A stretch of DNA of 64,000 bases from Blastopirellula marina DSM 3645. GTDB lineage: Bacteria > Planctomycetota > Planctomycetia > Pirellulales > Pirellulaceae. Below are positions 27,380 through 36,056 of this stretch, one piece after another. Both the position numbers and the translations under genes were made by a program. The notes beneath the pieces are model-generated. The model worked only from the letters and a program-made list of their open reading frames with translations, was not told the origin of the DNA and searched no databases. Each line of letters opens with the position of its first letter. Positions within the stretch are counted from its first letter, which is position 1. The stretch covers positions 2,963,901 through 3,027,900 of the forward strand of contig NZ_CH672376.1 in the NCBI RefSeq assembly GCF_000153105.1, given 5' to 3'.

Positions 27380-29164
27380 CTAGGCGAGATCGTCTTCAGG
27401 CGTCGCGTCGCTATTCAGGTCAAACCATTCCGGCTTGAACTCGACAAAGCCGCCTTTGCCTTGGTTCGATCGTTGAATCGCCAAGCGAGCCGTCAGCGCG
27501 ATCACGGCGTCTCCCATCGCGACTTCCGGATGACACTTCGGCTTGTTTTCGGGAGCAGGGTTCCGAATACAGTAAGCCCAGTGCTCGATCTCTTCGGTAT
27601 AACCACGGCTGACCGGGCCCGATGTCGCAGCGCTGGCGATGTTCGCCGCTTGCGTCGGAGCGCCGCTCGCTTGGGTATCCATCGTCGGGCCATCTTTGCC
27701 ATCCTTGACCTTGACGTTCGAGGTCGAGCCGTTCTTGAGGAGCATGATGTCTTTTTCCGTCTCCAGAATCAGCGTCCCCTTCGTCCCCATCACGACTTCG
27801 CCGTAACCGCCGTAGCCGTTACCGTTGATCGACGAATAGGTGACGACGACCTTTTTATTCGGGTCCTGCTCGTACGACGGCACGCCTCCGGTGTGTTTGC
27901 CATCGGCGTCCCGTTCCGGATAGTTGCGGAACCGATCGTAATAGCCGACGTCGAACTTCGGATCGTAACCAGGTCCGGGGAACTCGAACGTGCAATAGAC
28001 GTGATCGTCCGCATCGCGATCGTACGGGAAGGTATGGCGGCCCCCGGTGGCGTGAACCGTCAGCGGGTGAACCTTCTTGCCATCCTTTTGCTTCCGCATC
28101 GCGCTGATAAAGATCGACGCCGCGTCCAGTTGGTGACTTCCCAGCTCGGCCATCAAGCCGCCGCCGGTCCGGTCCCACAAGCGCCAACGGCACAGTTCTT
28201 CCATCGCCGAGATCTTGCGACCGTCGGCCAGTTCAAAATCTTGGAAACCGTAGTTCTCAGGCTTGATGTTGCGGTCTTCGTTCCAAGCTTTGTACTGCTC
28301 GTACATCGCCCAGTTCTTGGCCAGCGTCGAAGGATCGCCATCTTTCCCGTTGGCGTGGGCCTTCTCGAACTTCTTCATGCCGTCCAGAATCTTGTCGACC
28401 AGCTTGCCATGTGCGTCGACTTCGCCGCCTGGCAGCGGTTGGCTCCAGCTATCGGCGCCAGGCAAGTTGCCGCGATGCCACTGGGCGCGTATGTGGTGAA
28501 TTTCGCCCAGCAAACCCCATTGCAGCAGGTTGACCGCGTTGTCATACAGCACGCTGTAATGTCGCTGGTGACCGGTCGCCAGATGCAGGTCCGCTTCATG
28601 AGCGGCGCGGCCCATCTGCTTGCACTGTTTGATGTTGTGGGCCATCAGCTTTTCGGTCAACACGTGCTTGCCCGACTTCAGCGAGTCCATCACCACCGGA
28701 TGGTGCAAGAAGAGCGGGGTCGCGCAGATGATCCCTTCGATCGAATCATCGGCCAGCAGATCGTGATAGTCCTCATAGACTTTCACGTGTTGGCGAGCTT
28801 CTTCTTCGGTCTTCCAACCGTAGACGTTCATCAAACCGCGACGCGCCGAGTAGGCGGCTTCGCTGGAATGATCGCCATGAAAAGCGCGATGGACGTTGTA
28901 AGGGCGAATGTCAGAGATCGCGACGACCTGCACATAGTCAGGATTGAGCGCGCCGATCAGCACGCTTCCTTCGTCGCCGGTGCCGATCACGCCGATGCGA
29001 ACCGGGTTTTCGACCTTGCTATAACCAAAGTACATCGCTCCCAGACCACCGCCAGAGACGGCGCCGGCGGCGATGACCCCTTTCAAAAAGTCGCGTCGAT
29101 TCACACCGACCGCTTCGTTGAAGTTTTCTTTACCCGCCTTCTTGGCGTCAGGCTTCAGGTTCAT
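27380..29164 (-). CDS. Tat-exported Gfo/Idh/MocA-family oxidoreductase
   Basis: ATG 29164 is chosen: GGGGAG lies six bases upstream and the previous gene stops two bases before it. The 594-residue protein has a twin-arginine signal (VNRRDFLKGVIAAGAVSGGG) and then a Rossmann motif (RIGVIGTGDEGSVL), with the family's lysine in EKLMAH. At nearly 600 residues it is longer than the usual 350-450, with inserted regions. It is expected to act on sugars or related compounds outside the cytoplasm with a bound NAD(P). It forms a two-gene operon with the DoxX-like gene and is closed by a good terminator. Confidence 0.9.
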   Translation of the reverse strand: MNLKPDAKKAGKENFNEAVGVNRRDFLKGVIAAGAVSGGGLGAMYFGYSKVENPVRIGVIGTGDEGSVLIGALNPDYVQVVAISDIRPYNVHRAFHGDHSSEAAYSARRGLMNVYGWKTEEEARQHVKVYEDYHDLLADDSIEGIICATPLFLHHPVVMDSLKSGKHVLTEKLMAHNIKQCKQMGRAAHEADLHLATGHQRHYSVLYDNAVNLLQWGLLGEIHHIRAQWHRGNLPGADSWSQPLPGGEVDAHGKLVDKILDGMKKFEKAHANGKDGDPSTLAKNWAMYEQYKAWNEDRNIKPENYGFQDFELADGRKISAMEELCRWRLWDRTGGGLMAELGSHQLDAASIFISAMRKQKDGKKVHPLTVHATGGRHTFPYDRDADDHVYCTFEFPGPGYDPKFDVGYYDRFRNYPERDADGKHTGGVPSYEQDPNKKVVVTYSSINGNGYGGYGEVVMGTKGTLILETEKDIMLLKNGSTSNVKVKDGKDGPTMDTQASGAPTQAANIASAATSGPVSRGYTEEIEHWAYCIRNPAPENKPKCHPEVAMGDAVIALTARLAIQRSNQGKGGFVEFKPEWFDLNSDATPEDDLA

Positions 29165-29166
29165 AT

Positions 29167-30036
29167 TTACTCCCCTTCGGTTGGAGATGTGGTTGGAGCG
29201 CAACACCGGCGGAACATCGCGCCGAGGATGAAATCAAGACCGGCGAATCGACCAGCGCCGACTGCGGCCAAAAGTAGGAGGGAGACGAATTCGACCGATT
29301 GGTAGTAAACCGGCTCGGCGCCGATCGCGCCGGGCCATTGAGCGGCCATCACTTGCAACAAAAATCCCGCAGCCGCTAGAGCGGCGATCCGGGTAAATAG
29401 ACCCAGGACAAGGAGAACGCCGCTGCCGAATACGACATACGTTACTACGACGTCAATCGGCATTTGGTTCGGATCACGGACCGAGAATGTCGAAGTCGCT
29501 CCGGCCATCCGGCCAATTCGATTCAAATCTTCCACATACTCATCCTGCATCTTTTTGACGTCCTTCGTCCAACCGTTCATTTTACCGAACAGCTCACTAT
29601 CTTTCTTGGCCAATCGCTCCTGCTCGTACTGCAGATCGCTGCTTTCCGGCTTCGAGCGGGCCTTGGCCAACCGTTCGACTTCTAGGAAGTATTCATCCAT
29701 TTCTTCCCGTTTGTCGGCCATGTACGAATCAATGCGATTGACGTAAATGCTGTACGTCTTCTGCGTTTTCTTCTTACCCGCGGCGTCCAGGCCAAATTGC
29801 GTATCCGCCTGATCGCGATAGAAGTTCCAGTACTGCAGTACGCGATCGCGATCGAGACGCAATTTGCCGTCGGGATCGTTGTTCAAGTTGCGAAAATAGC
29901 CGGCGAGCGGTCCCTTGGCGTTGCGCAAAAAACCAGCCGACGAAAAGTCGCCTGACTTGATCTTCTTGGACCCTTCCATAAAGAAGTGCCAGCCGATGAC
30001 TAAGCGAAGCGCGACGATAATTACAATCGTCAGCAT
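29167..30036 (-). CDS. DoxX-like membrane protein with a large central helical insert
   Basis: The 289-residue protein begins with a DoxX-type first helix (IVIIVALRLVIGWHFFMEGSKK). It continues with about 150 charged helical residues (roughly 40-190, for example KREEMDEYFLEVERLAKARS) before the remaining DoxX helices (VVTYVVFGSGVLLVLGLFTR and following). Ordinary DoxX proteins are about 130-150 residues with four helices and no such insert. It lies two bases upstream of a Tat-exported oxidoreductase, suggesting a membrane partner. No Shine-Dalgarno sequence is obvious before ATG 30036. Confidence 0.8.
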   Translation of the reverse strand: MLTIVIIVALRLVIGWHFFMEGSKKIKSGDFSSAGFLRNAKGPLAGYFRNLNNDPDGKLRLDRDRVLQYWNFYRDQADTQFGLDAAGKKKTQKTYSIYVNRIDSYMADKREEMDEYFLEVERLAKARSKPESSDLQYEQERLAKKDSELFGKMNGWTKDVKKMQDEYVEDLNRIGRMAGATSTFSVRDPNQMPIDVVVTYVVFGSGVLLVLGLFTRIAALAAAGFLLQVMAAQWPGAIGAEPVYYQSVEFVSLLLLAAVGAGRFAGLDFILGAMFRRCCAPTTSPTEGE

Positions 30037-30492
30037 GCCAATTTGGGTCTTTGACGTAGTTATTGCTCAAACTCCCTACGAAGCGAAATAGGCGGGATAG
30101 GCTGAATCGAGGCAGGTCGCGATCTATAGCGGCGCCGCGCTAGAAGCGTAGTCGTGGGCGGTCACCAAGAATGCAGAACGACGCGATAGCTACTCATTAT
30201 GCTCCGAAGTCGGCTGTTCGCCAAGAACAGGCGTCTATTTGCGCCTTTTTCAGCCTAAACAGTTCCTCTCAACCAACAGAGGGGACAAAGCTCTTCCTCG
30301 CCCGCCGCAAGCGCAAACCAAAAACGCCAAAAATTTCAACTTTCCTTCTGTCTCGACAAATCACCTCGTTCACGCATCCTGGTCTGTTCGTTACCGCATT
30401 TTCTGCGAATGCGCAACCCGCCAAAAATGAAAGCAAGCCCGAATCCGACGGGCCAGAGCCTACACATCCCAGGATCGGACTGGACCGGACCG

Positions 30493-30582
30493 CGCGCGTT
30501 TTTTTCTCAGCGTTGGATCGGACCGAAAACAGTAGCTCGAGGCGCGAATCGAGGGAATGCGGACGCCAGCGGATCTGGGCCA
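30493..30582 (+). repeat. Direct repeat block, copy 1, with REP-like 31-mer
   Basis: The block contains a GCGCG plus T-run motif, a GGATCGGACCGAAA-type linker, a 31-base REP-like element at 30532-30562 that differs from the best copy at three positions, and a tail ending GGGCCA. The second copy, in the same order and orientation, lies about 325 bases on. Confidence 0.8.
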
Positions 30583-30818
30583 AGGACGAATGCTTAAAAC
30601 CGAATGTCTAAATTTCGAAAGCATTGGAAAGTCCGATCCGCGTCAGCTCCCGTGTTCGAAGGACTGGACACCTCCCATTTTTTCGAGCCGACCCATGGGA
30701 CAGGACACTACGGCTGCGAGTCCGAATAACGAGTAGTCCCATGGTGATTGGCAATTCAAGCTCCTTACGCCATGCCGATTTCTCACTTCGTGACAGGTTT
30801 CACAATGTGGACTGGATG

Positions 30819-30907
30819 GCGCGCTTTTTTTTGAGCGTTCGACCGGATCGAAATCAGTAGCCCGAGGCGCGAGTCGAGGGAATGCGGCCGCAAGCGGATG
30901 CGGGCCA
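30819..30907 (+). repeat. Direct repeat block, copy 2, with REP-like 31-mer
   Basis: This has the same order of parts as copy 1. Its 31-base REP-like element at 30857-30887 begins GTAGCCCGAGGCGCGA, ends GGGAATGCGG, and differs at one position from the identical copies near 42.7 and 59.0 kb. Confidence 0.8.
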
Positions 30908-31353
30908 ACGACGACGCCGATCAGCGCACAGAATCCCCATTCCCGTTGACCCAACGGGTAAGCGCCGATTCGAGGGTGAATCCCCCACCGACAATCGACC
31001 CCAATTCCGTGCGGATTGTCAATCCACAATCATTCATGGCGAGTTCTCCTGATTCGCAGGCTCGCCAGGCGCACCAGCCGAAACGAGTTCCGTAAATTAC
31101 GAACCGACCATCCTCCTGCGGTTGCTCCCTACGCGTTGTCGCCAAGACGCAGTTATCCACGAAGATCGCATGGGCATTTCTTGGATCGTCGCAAATTTGG
31201 GCGATCCAGGCACATAACCATAGGCCTGGAACTTCATTCGCAAGAGCTTCCGTAGCCAAGCGAATTATTCTCTTGACAGAATTATTCCCTTGGGCTAATA
31301 TTTTGTCGTAAAGGCAACCGTTTAATGCCGAAGGACATACCGCTTGCTGTTGC

Positions 31354-31707
31354 ATGGAAATAAGTAAGGAAGATCGCTTCCAAGAGTTTCTGAGGCGCCT
31401 GGCAGATTCTTCAAGTGCAAGTTCGCATGACGAAGCATTCGCGCTTTTAAGCAACACCTTAAACAAGGTCGAGGACGAGCTAACTGACATTCTGAGTCAG
31501 CCGGACCGTTGGCAATCGGATGGCCGTATGTATCCGCCGAGAGAAGACAATGCTCGCGACGTGGATGGAAGATGCGATGTGATTCGCTACCGCCACAAAG
31601 GTCATAACACGTTCGTTCGAGAGAATGGCGCTATCGAGATTCAGGATCTTGCCGGAAGTCTCCTTTTCAAGAAGCTTGGTTCGGACGGACGGGGCGTTGA
31701 ACTTTGA
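31354..31707 (+). CDS. Hypothetical protein
   Basis: The 117-residue acidic protein has a helical N-terminal half (DEAFALLSNTLNKVEDELTD). The C-terminal half has the order CDVIRYRHKGHNTFVRENG and ends DLAGSLLFKKLGSDGRGVEL. I do not recognise the family. It lies 24 bases before the Xre-type regulator gene on the same strand, so the two could form an operon. The C-terminal half resembles small ligand or nucleic-acid-binding domains seen beside toxin or regulator genes, but this is only an impression. Confidence 0.6.
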   Translation: MEISKEDRFQEFLRRLADSSSASSHDEAFALLSNTLNKVEDELTDILSQPDRWQSDGRMYPPREDNARDVDGRCDVIRYRHKGHNTFVRENGAIEIQDLAGSLLFKKLGSDGRGVEL

Positions 31708-31731
31708 TCACGAGAAAGTGACTGGGGACCG

Positions 31732-32295
31732 ATGACAACGAAAAGCATGTTACCAATTGAGTCTTTGGAGCGCTCCCTCAAAGAACGATTTCCAAATGCC
31801 ATCATGTCACGCGATAAGCCTCGAAAGTCTTCAGGCGCGTGGTATCTCGAGATGGCGTTAGACGGGCACCCCGTGATTGTGCAGTGGCAAGAGAGTAAAG
31901 GTTTCGGCATTTCTTCTTCACCGGAGCCAGGCTACGGCGAGGGCGCTGATGAAATCTATAGAGATGAAGAGGCGGCTTTCGGCCGTATCGTTTCCTTGCT
32001 TCTTTCTCGTACTTTCACTTCGCCTCCTCCTGCTGTGAGCCTTAGAGAGCTTCGAAAAGAAAGTCGTCTTTCTCAAGCGGAATTGGCCGAGATACTTAAT
32101 AAACAACAGGGTGAAATCTCAAAAATTGAACGACGAAGGGATGTTCTCGTCAGCACGCTTTCGGATTACGCTCGAGCCGTTCAAGGAGAATTGCAGATTG
32201 TCGTTCGATTTCGTGACGGAAGGATTCGTAGGGTTGAATTAGAGGCGGACGATTCCCTTGAAGTGCATCCACATTCTGCCGTGGGAAATCAGTAG
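31732..32295 (+). CDS. Xre-family helix-turn-helix protein with a novel N-terminal domain
   Basis: In the 187-residue protein, residues about 103-160 form an Xre-type HTH (SLRELRKESRLSQAELAEIL, then QGEISKIERRRD). A short basic beta tail follows (LQIVVRFRDGRIRRVELE), as in the antitoxin-like HigA/HipB group. The first 100 residues form an unrecognised alpha/beta domain (SGAWYLEMALDGHPVIVQWQ). GGGGA upstream of the ATG is a weak ribosome-binding site. It could be a regulator or a stand-alone antitoxin; no toxin with known motifs is adjacent. Confidence 0.8.
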   Translation: MTTKSMLPIESLERSLKERFPNAIMSRDKPRKSSGAWYLEMALDGHPVIVQWQESKGFGISSSPEPGYGEGADEIYRDEEAAFGRIVSLLLSRTFTSPPPAVSLRELRKESRLSQAELAEILNKQQGEISKIERRRDVLVSTLSDYARAVQGELQIVVRFRDGRIRRVELEADDSLEVHPHSAVGNQ

Positions 32296-32310
32296 GGAGA
32301 GGAGGATCAG

Positions 32311-32670
32311 ATGAACGCCGATAGTATTCTTTGCAACTTGATCGTTCTGAGAAGTCGGAATCTAGACCAAGCGCAAGCGTTTTATTCCGCCTTGGGTTTG
32401 AGCTTCGCTCGTCATGCACACGGCAATGGCCCTGTTCACCTTGCCAGTGAATCCGGAGGACAGGTCTTCGAGATTTATCCACTTGCAAATGAGGCTGCTT
32501 CCACCAGTTCAACGCGTGTTGGATTCTGCGTTCCGTCTGTTGATAAAACGTATGCTTCATTGATGTCTGCCGGTGGAACATCAGTAATTCCCCCTAAGGA
32601 CTCTGAATGGGGCCGTCGCGCAGTCGTGTCAGATCCTGACGGGCATCGAATCGAACTCACAGCGAAGTAA
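32311..32670 (+). CDS. VOC-superfamily (glyoxalase/bleomycin-resistance-like) protein
   Basis: The 119-residue protein has the paired beta-alpha-beta-beta-beta pattern of the VOC fold: NLIVLRSRNLDQAQAFYSAL, then a second half ending VVSDPDGHRIELTAK. The DPDGHxIEL end is typical. A strong ribosome-binding site (GGAGAGGAGG) precedes the ATG, 15 bases after the Xre gene stop, so the two are probably co-transcribed. The substrate is unknown. Confidence 0.88.
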   Translation: MNADSILCNLIVLRSRNLDQAQAFYSALGLSFARHAHGNGPVHLASESGGQVFEIYPLANEAASTSSTRVGFCVPSVDKTYASLMSAGGTSVIPPKDSEWGRRAVVSDPDGHRIELTAK

Positions 32671-33309
32671 GAAGCCATTGGGGCCAACTGAGCGGGACTG
32701 ACAAAAGCTCCTTTCTTCATGTGCCGCCGGCCTTTTTTCGGCCAGTGCCTACTCTTCCTCTTTCACCCGAAAACTCAGCGCAACCGCAAGCCTTCGTCGC
32801 CAATTTTGACTCGGCCGCATGGTTGTTTTATCTTTCCGTTGAGGGACGATCGACCACCGCATCGCAAGCGAGTCAAGCACATTTTTGCGCCAAGGCATTT
32901 TTCGGCTTTGACGTTTTCGACCGATCATCATCGACCGCTGCTGACCAATGAGGCTAGGCGAACGACTGAAAGTGGTCGAGTGCTCGGTTTTACAGAAGCG
33001 GGATCGTTGATCCTCGCCTGCCGAAACTATCGTTTCCGCCCCAGGAATTATGCGACCATCCAAGGGTACAATCGCCGCACTCGGAATGAAGACTGGCTGA
33101 AAAAGGCCCGTGGCGTTCGGAAAATGGCCGTTGTTCAGCGCCACTCCGCCGCGAACTGTCCGTGCAGCAATTCATGACAGCGGATATAAACTAGACAACT
33201 TCTCTTTTTATCACATTTTCATACTTCAGTACTACCGAATATTAACACACGCCCTACAATACAGACTGCCACATTCATACATAACTCATCCTAAACAAGG
33301 GCGCTTGTC
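32671..33309. other. Intergenic stretch with a diverged repeat and an AT-rich leader
   Basis: No gene with recognisable sequence lies here; the open frames are low-complexity and overlap on both strands. The first part (32711-32850) is related to 35877-36014. The last 120 bases before the gene at 33310 are markedly AT-rich and probably contain its promoter, though no clear -35/-10 pair is seen. Confidence 0.55.
32711..32850 (+). repeat. Diverged non-coding repeat, copy A
   Basis: It shares TTCATGTGCCG, a short GGCC/GGCC hairpin, TCTTCCTCTTTCACC-like pyrimidine tracts and a TTTTGACTCGGCCGCATGG-like motif with 35877-36014, in the same order and orientation. Confidence 0.6.
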
Positions 33310-33801
33310 ATGCTGCGGTTGAACTTAATTGCCGGCTCGCTCTTCGGCATGATCGCCGTTCTCGGCGCCCCGATCTTCGGCGAAAGGGTCGCCGCGAAGT
33401 TCAACGCAGACTTGGCGGAGAAAGCGACGCCAATGCCGGGGCGTATTTACCCGAACGGCGAGCAAGGGAGTGAGACGATGGAGATCAGCGCGATTGATCG
33501 CCAGGAAAGCGAGCGGCGGCTGGCAAGATATCAATCGGGTATTCAATATCTCTTCTACAGCGCGCTCGCCTTGATTGGGCTGGGAGCAAGCAACGGCGGC
33601 GTTCGTTGCCAACGAGTTGGCGGAACGGCGTTTGTTTTCGGCAGCGTGATCTACAGCGGCGGCCTTTCGATCGGCGCCTTGCTGAGCGAACCGACGCTTG
33701 CCGTCCTCATGCCTGTCGGGGGGATGCTGCTGCTCATCGGTTGGGGAACGCTGCTTGTCGCTTCCATCCAAGCGGGCGGCCGAACCGTCCAGCCCGCTTA
33801 G
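33310..33801 (+). CDS. DUF423-like small membrane protein
   Basis: The 163-residue protein has an N-terminal membrane helix (LIAGSLFGMIAVLGAPIF) and a periplasm-facing stretch. A DUF423/TMEM256-like core follows with the marks YQSGIQYLFYSALALIGLG, FGSVIYSGGLSIG and PVGGMLLLIGWGTLL. Function in the family is unknown. It stands alone after an AT-rich leader and converges with the lipoprotein gene. Confidence 0.75.
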   Translation: MLRLNLIAGSLFGMIAVLGAPIFGERVAAKFNADLAEKATPMPGRIYPNGEQGSETMEISAIDRQESERRLARYQSGIQYLFYSALALIGLGASNGGVRCQRVGGTAFVFGSVIYSGGLSIGALLSEPTLAVLMPVGGMLLLIGWGTLLVASIQAGGRTVQPA

Positions 33802-33876
33802 ATGCCCGCTGGAAAGCGCCAGCGGGGCACTTTCCAACCTGGTTGGACTCGGAGCGAAGCTCTTCACTTGCCGGCT

Positions 33877-34257
33877 TTACCGACGTCGTCTTCGCTTCGA
33901 TTGAAGATCAAAACTGATCTCGCCGTCTTCGGCTACCGAAGCTGCTAAGCCCGACGATTCGCTCACATAGGCGACCGGCACGGCCTTCTTTTCGGCCGTA
34001 TAGCCGGCGATTTGCACAAGCTTTTCACCAGCGATGCAATCCAGCCTATAGCTGCCGTCGATGACGTCTCCGGAAGCGACGAAATCTGACCCATCGACCG
34101 GCGAAAAGATGACGCACCCCGATTGAAGCGGCTTCCCATCCAGCGTCACTTGGCCGCTGATCGCGAATGTTTCTGGACCGCGCGAACACCCCAATGCAAA
34201 TAGCGACATTAGCGCTAACGGCGCACAAATTCGCCACCTACCCACCATTGATTTCAT
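33877..34257 (-). CDS. Planctomycete-type lipoprotein with carboxypeptidase-regulatory-like domain
   Basis: ATG 34257 is chosen because it gives a lipoprotein signal (PLALMSLFALGC) with the lipobox Cys near residue 22, and AAGGA lies about ten bases upstream. The 126-residue product then has a beta-sandwich (AISGQVTLDGKPLQSGCVIF) typical of transthyretin-like domains, and a basic C-terminus of five Arg. In planctomycetes such lipoproteins regularly follow DUF1559 genes, as here 146 bases downstream on the same strand. Function is unknown. Confidence 0.82.
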   Translation of the reverse strand: MKSMVGRWRICAPLALMSLFALGCSRGPETFAISGQVTLDGKPLQSGCVIFSPVDGSDFVASGDVIDGSYRLDCIAGEKLVQIAGYTAEKKAVPVAYVSESSGLAASVAEDGEISFDLQSKRRRRR

Positions 34258-34403
34258 AACATGGGTTCCTTTTATGAACATATTATCGCAATAAACAAAG
34301 AGAATAGACGCCTTACCAGCGCGCAATCAGCGCTGCCGGCGCGAAGATCGTCGAACGCCGAGCCTGATCGCAGACCGCTGCGATCACTTGCGGGACGCCC
34401 CCG

Positions 34404-35345
34404 TTAGAACGGCGGGACTACCGAGCCGTCACCGCGATTCAACAGATCCTTATACACTTGGCCGCTCAGCGTATTCGGCAGAAACGAAACAGATGCGTCT
34501 GCACGGGTCGCCATGACGCCCCCGACATGGGCGCTGCGAAGATGATATGCCGTAAATGCACTCGCCGGCATCTCTTGCGTGGGCCGCCAGGGATTGTTGG
34601 CTCCGGCGCCGAAAGGAACGAAGTCCATCGAAGACGTGTTGATCTTACTGAATACCGCGCAGAACATCGTCTCCATTCCCCAGCCGTTCCAGTAATTGCC
34701 GATCGTGCAATTCTCTTGAGGGCTTTGACGAATCTCGCCAAACATCAAGGTGTTGCTCGTGCCGTCGGTGATATCCTTGAAATGGATGTGTGATTTCACA
34801 AAGAACAAGCCGTTCATACCGGTATTGTCGGTCGCCGATATAGCCGCCTCTTCTTGAGACAAAGCTTCCACGCCGGCGTTGCCGAGATAGTTCCCCTGAA
34901 AACCGTCTGTGCCAACCTTTCCGCCGTGGGGATCCGACGGGCAGACAAAGGCGCTCAAGACCGTTTTGCGCGACGTTTCGTCCCACTCATTGGCCGGGGT
35001 CGTCCCCATCGAACCCTTGATCGCGTCGTAGATGGCCGACTGCTCTACGAACGGCAGCGTCGCCACAAACCAGGTAGCGCGATTCGGCTGCTCCGTCACG
35101 TCGTCCAATTGTTGATTGTTGAACTGACCATATGGAAACGACTGAAACGTGTCATGGTAGTTGTGCATCGCCAAGCCCAACTGCTTCAAGTTGTTGGCGC
35201 ACTGGATGCGGCGAGCCGCTTCGCGGGCTTGCTGCACGGCCGGCAACAGTAGAGCGATCAAGACGCCGATGATCGCGATGACCACCAACAACTCGACCAA
35301 GGTGAAAGCGCTACGGCGGCGTCCGCCGGACCAAGAGATCTGCAT
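34404..35345 (-). CDS. DUF1559 pilin-like protein
   Basis: The 313-residue protein has the prepilin N-terminus [20 protein letters not shown], where the FTLVE motif is cleaved and methylated in type IV pilins and pseudopilins. The DUF1559 core follows ([20 protein letters not shown], with a late [12 protein letters not shown]). It ends with the signature-like [13 protein letters not shown] and [13 protein letters not shown]1559 proteins occur in large numbers in planctomycetes and are thought to be surface or secretion-system pseudopilins. This is the strongest single taxonomic marker in the window. Confidence 0.96.
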   Translation of the reverse strand: MQISWSGGRRRSAFTLVELLVVIAIIGVLIALLLPAVQQAREAARRIQCANNLKQLGLAMHNYHDTFQSFPYGQFNNQQLDDVTEQPNRATWFVATLPFVEQSAIYDAIKGSMGTTPANEWDETSRKTVLSAFVCPSDPHGGKVGTDGFQGNYLGNAGVEALSQEEAAISATDNTGMNGLFFVKSHIHFKDITDGTSNTLMFGEIRQSPQENCTIGNYWNGWGMETMFCAVFSKINTSSMDFVPFGAGANNPWRPTQEMPASAFTAYHLRSAHVGGVMATRADASVSFLPNTLSGQVYKDLLNRGDGSVVPPF

Positions 35346-36056
35346 CTTAAGCGTCCCCTAAAGTATGGAAAATAAATTCAAAGCCTGTCGCACCTGCGCT
35401 AGGCCATTGATTCGCAACCGATGGGGCATGACGGGGTTGCGCTTATCCGCGGGGGCAGACGCTAAAATACGAAGGGCAATTCAACACTTCTATACTCCTG
35501 GAGCGGGGCCCCCCTGCGCATAACATGGCGTCAGGAAAATCTCTTTCTTCATTTCTTAATTCCACAATTCCCTCGAAGCCAAATAGCAATCGCTCGCTGA
35601 TGAAGGAATGGCCCGAAACAAGAGATTTTGTGTCCAATATCACGTCGCACAACCGAGACTCCTCCAAAAGGACGCCGGAAACAAACGCACACTTTTACCC
35701 CAATCTTCCTGGTGGGGCCGACAAACCTCGGCGAACTATTTTCGTAATTTTTCGGACTTTGTCCGAACGGTCAGTGCCGGGGAATCAAAGAACATCCCCG
35801 GAGAGGCTGTTTGGTCGAGCCGATCCAAATGCCGCTTTCCCGAAATGATTGACGGTCGGCTGTCACTGACCAACCGCCTTTTTCATGTGCCGCTGGCCTT
35901 TTCAGCCAGTATCTTCTCTTTCCACCACTCGCAGATTCGGCAGCAAAGAAAATCGCTTCGCTTCTTTTCTTTGACTCGACCGCGTGGTGGACATAACTTC
36001 CCGCTTTGGGGCATCCTGCCGTCGATGCTGATTGTTGGCTTGGCGAGACTCTCCGC
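35346..36056. other. Intergenic stretch without a recognisable gene
   Basis: Several plus-strand frames cross this region and run antisense into the MATE gene, but none has recognisable sequence or a good ribosome-binding site. The only structured item is the repeat copy at 35877-36014. The part next to 35345 should contain the DUF1559 promoter. Confidence 0.5.
35877..36014 (+). repeat. Diverged non-coding repeat, copy B
   Basis: Related to 32711-32850. It keeps TTCATGTGCCG, then a CTGGC/GCCAG hairpin where copy A has GGCC/GGCC, then pyrimidine tracts and a TTTGACTCGACCGCGTGG-like motif. The hairpin is preserved although its bases differ. Confidence 0.6.

Larger units (their letters stand above)
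30037..31353. other. Gene-poor accessory stretch with duplicated non-coding blocks
   Basis: No convincing gene is seen in these 1.3 kb. The frames present are short, overlap each other on both strands and match no family. The best is a minus-strand frame from about 31355 to 30921 with protein-like Trp/Cys-rich sequence (FVIYGTRFGWCAWRACE). It would start in a CATG shared with the divergent gene at 31354, leaving no room for promoters. Two copies of an approximately 90-base block, each carrying a REP-like 31-mer, lie at 30493-30582 and 30819-30907. Confidence 0.6.

Noticed and set aside
27461..29305. Long plus-strand open frame opposite the Tat-exported oxidoreductase
   Set aside because: It is a codon-bias shadow; the minus strand has the Tat signal, Rossmann motif, ribosome-binding site and terminator.
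30650..30720. Sequence reminiscent of insertion-sequence ends (GGACTGGACACC and GGGACAGGACAC motifs)
   Set aside because: No transposase frame, no clear inverted pair and no target-site duplication.
30921..31355. Minus-strand open frame with Trp/Cys-rich, protein-like sequence
   Set aside because: Its ATG shares a CATG with the divergent gene at 31354, leaving no space for promoters, it has no ribosome-binding site and no family is recognised.
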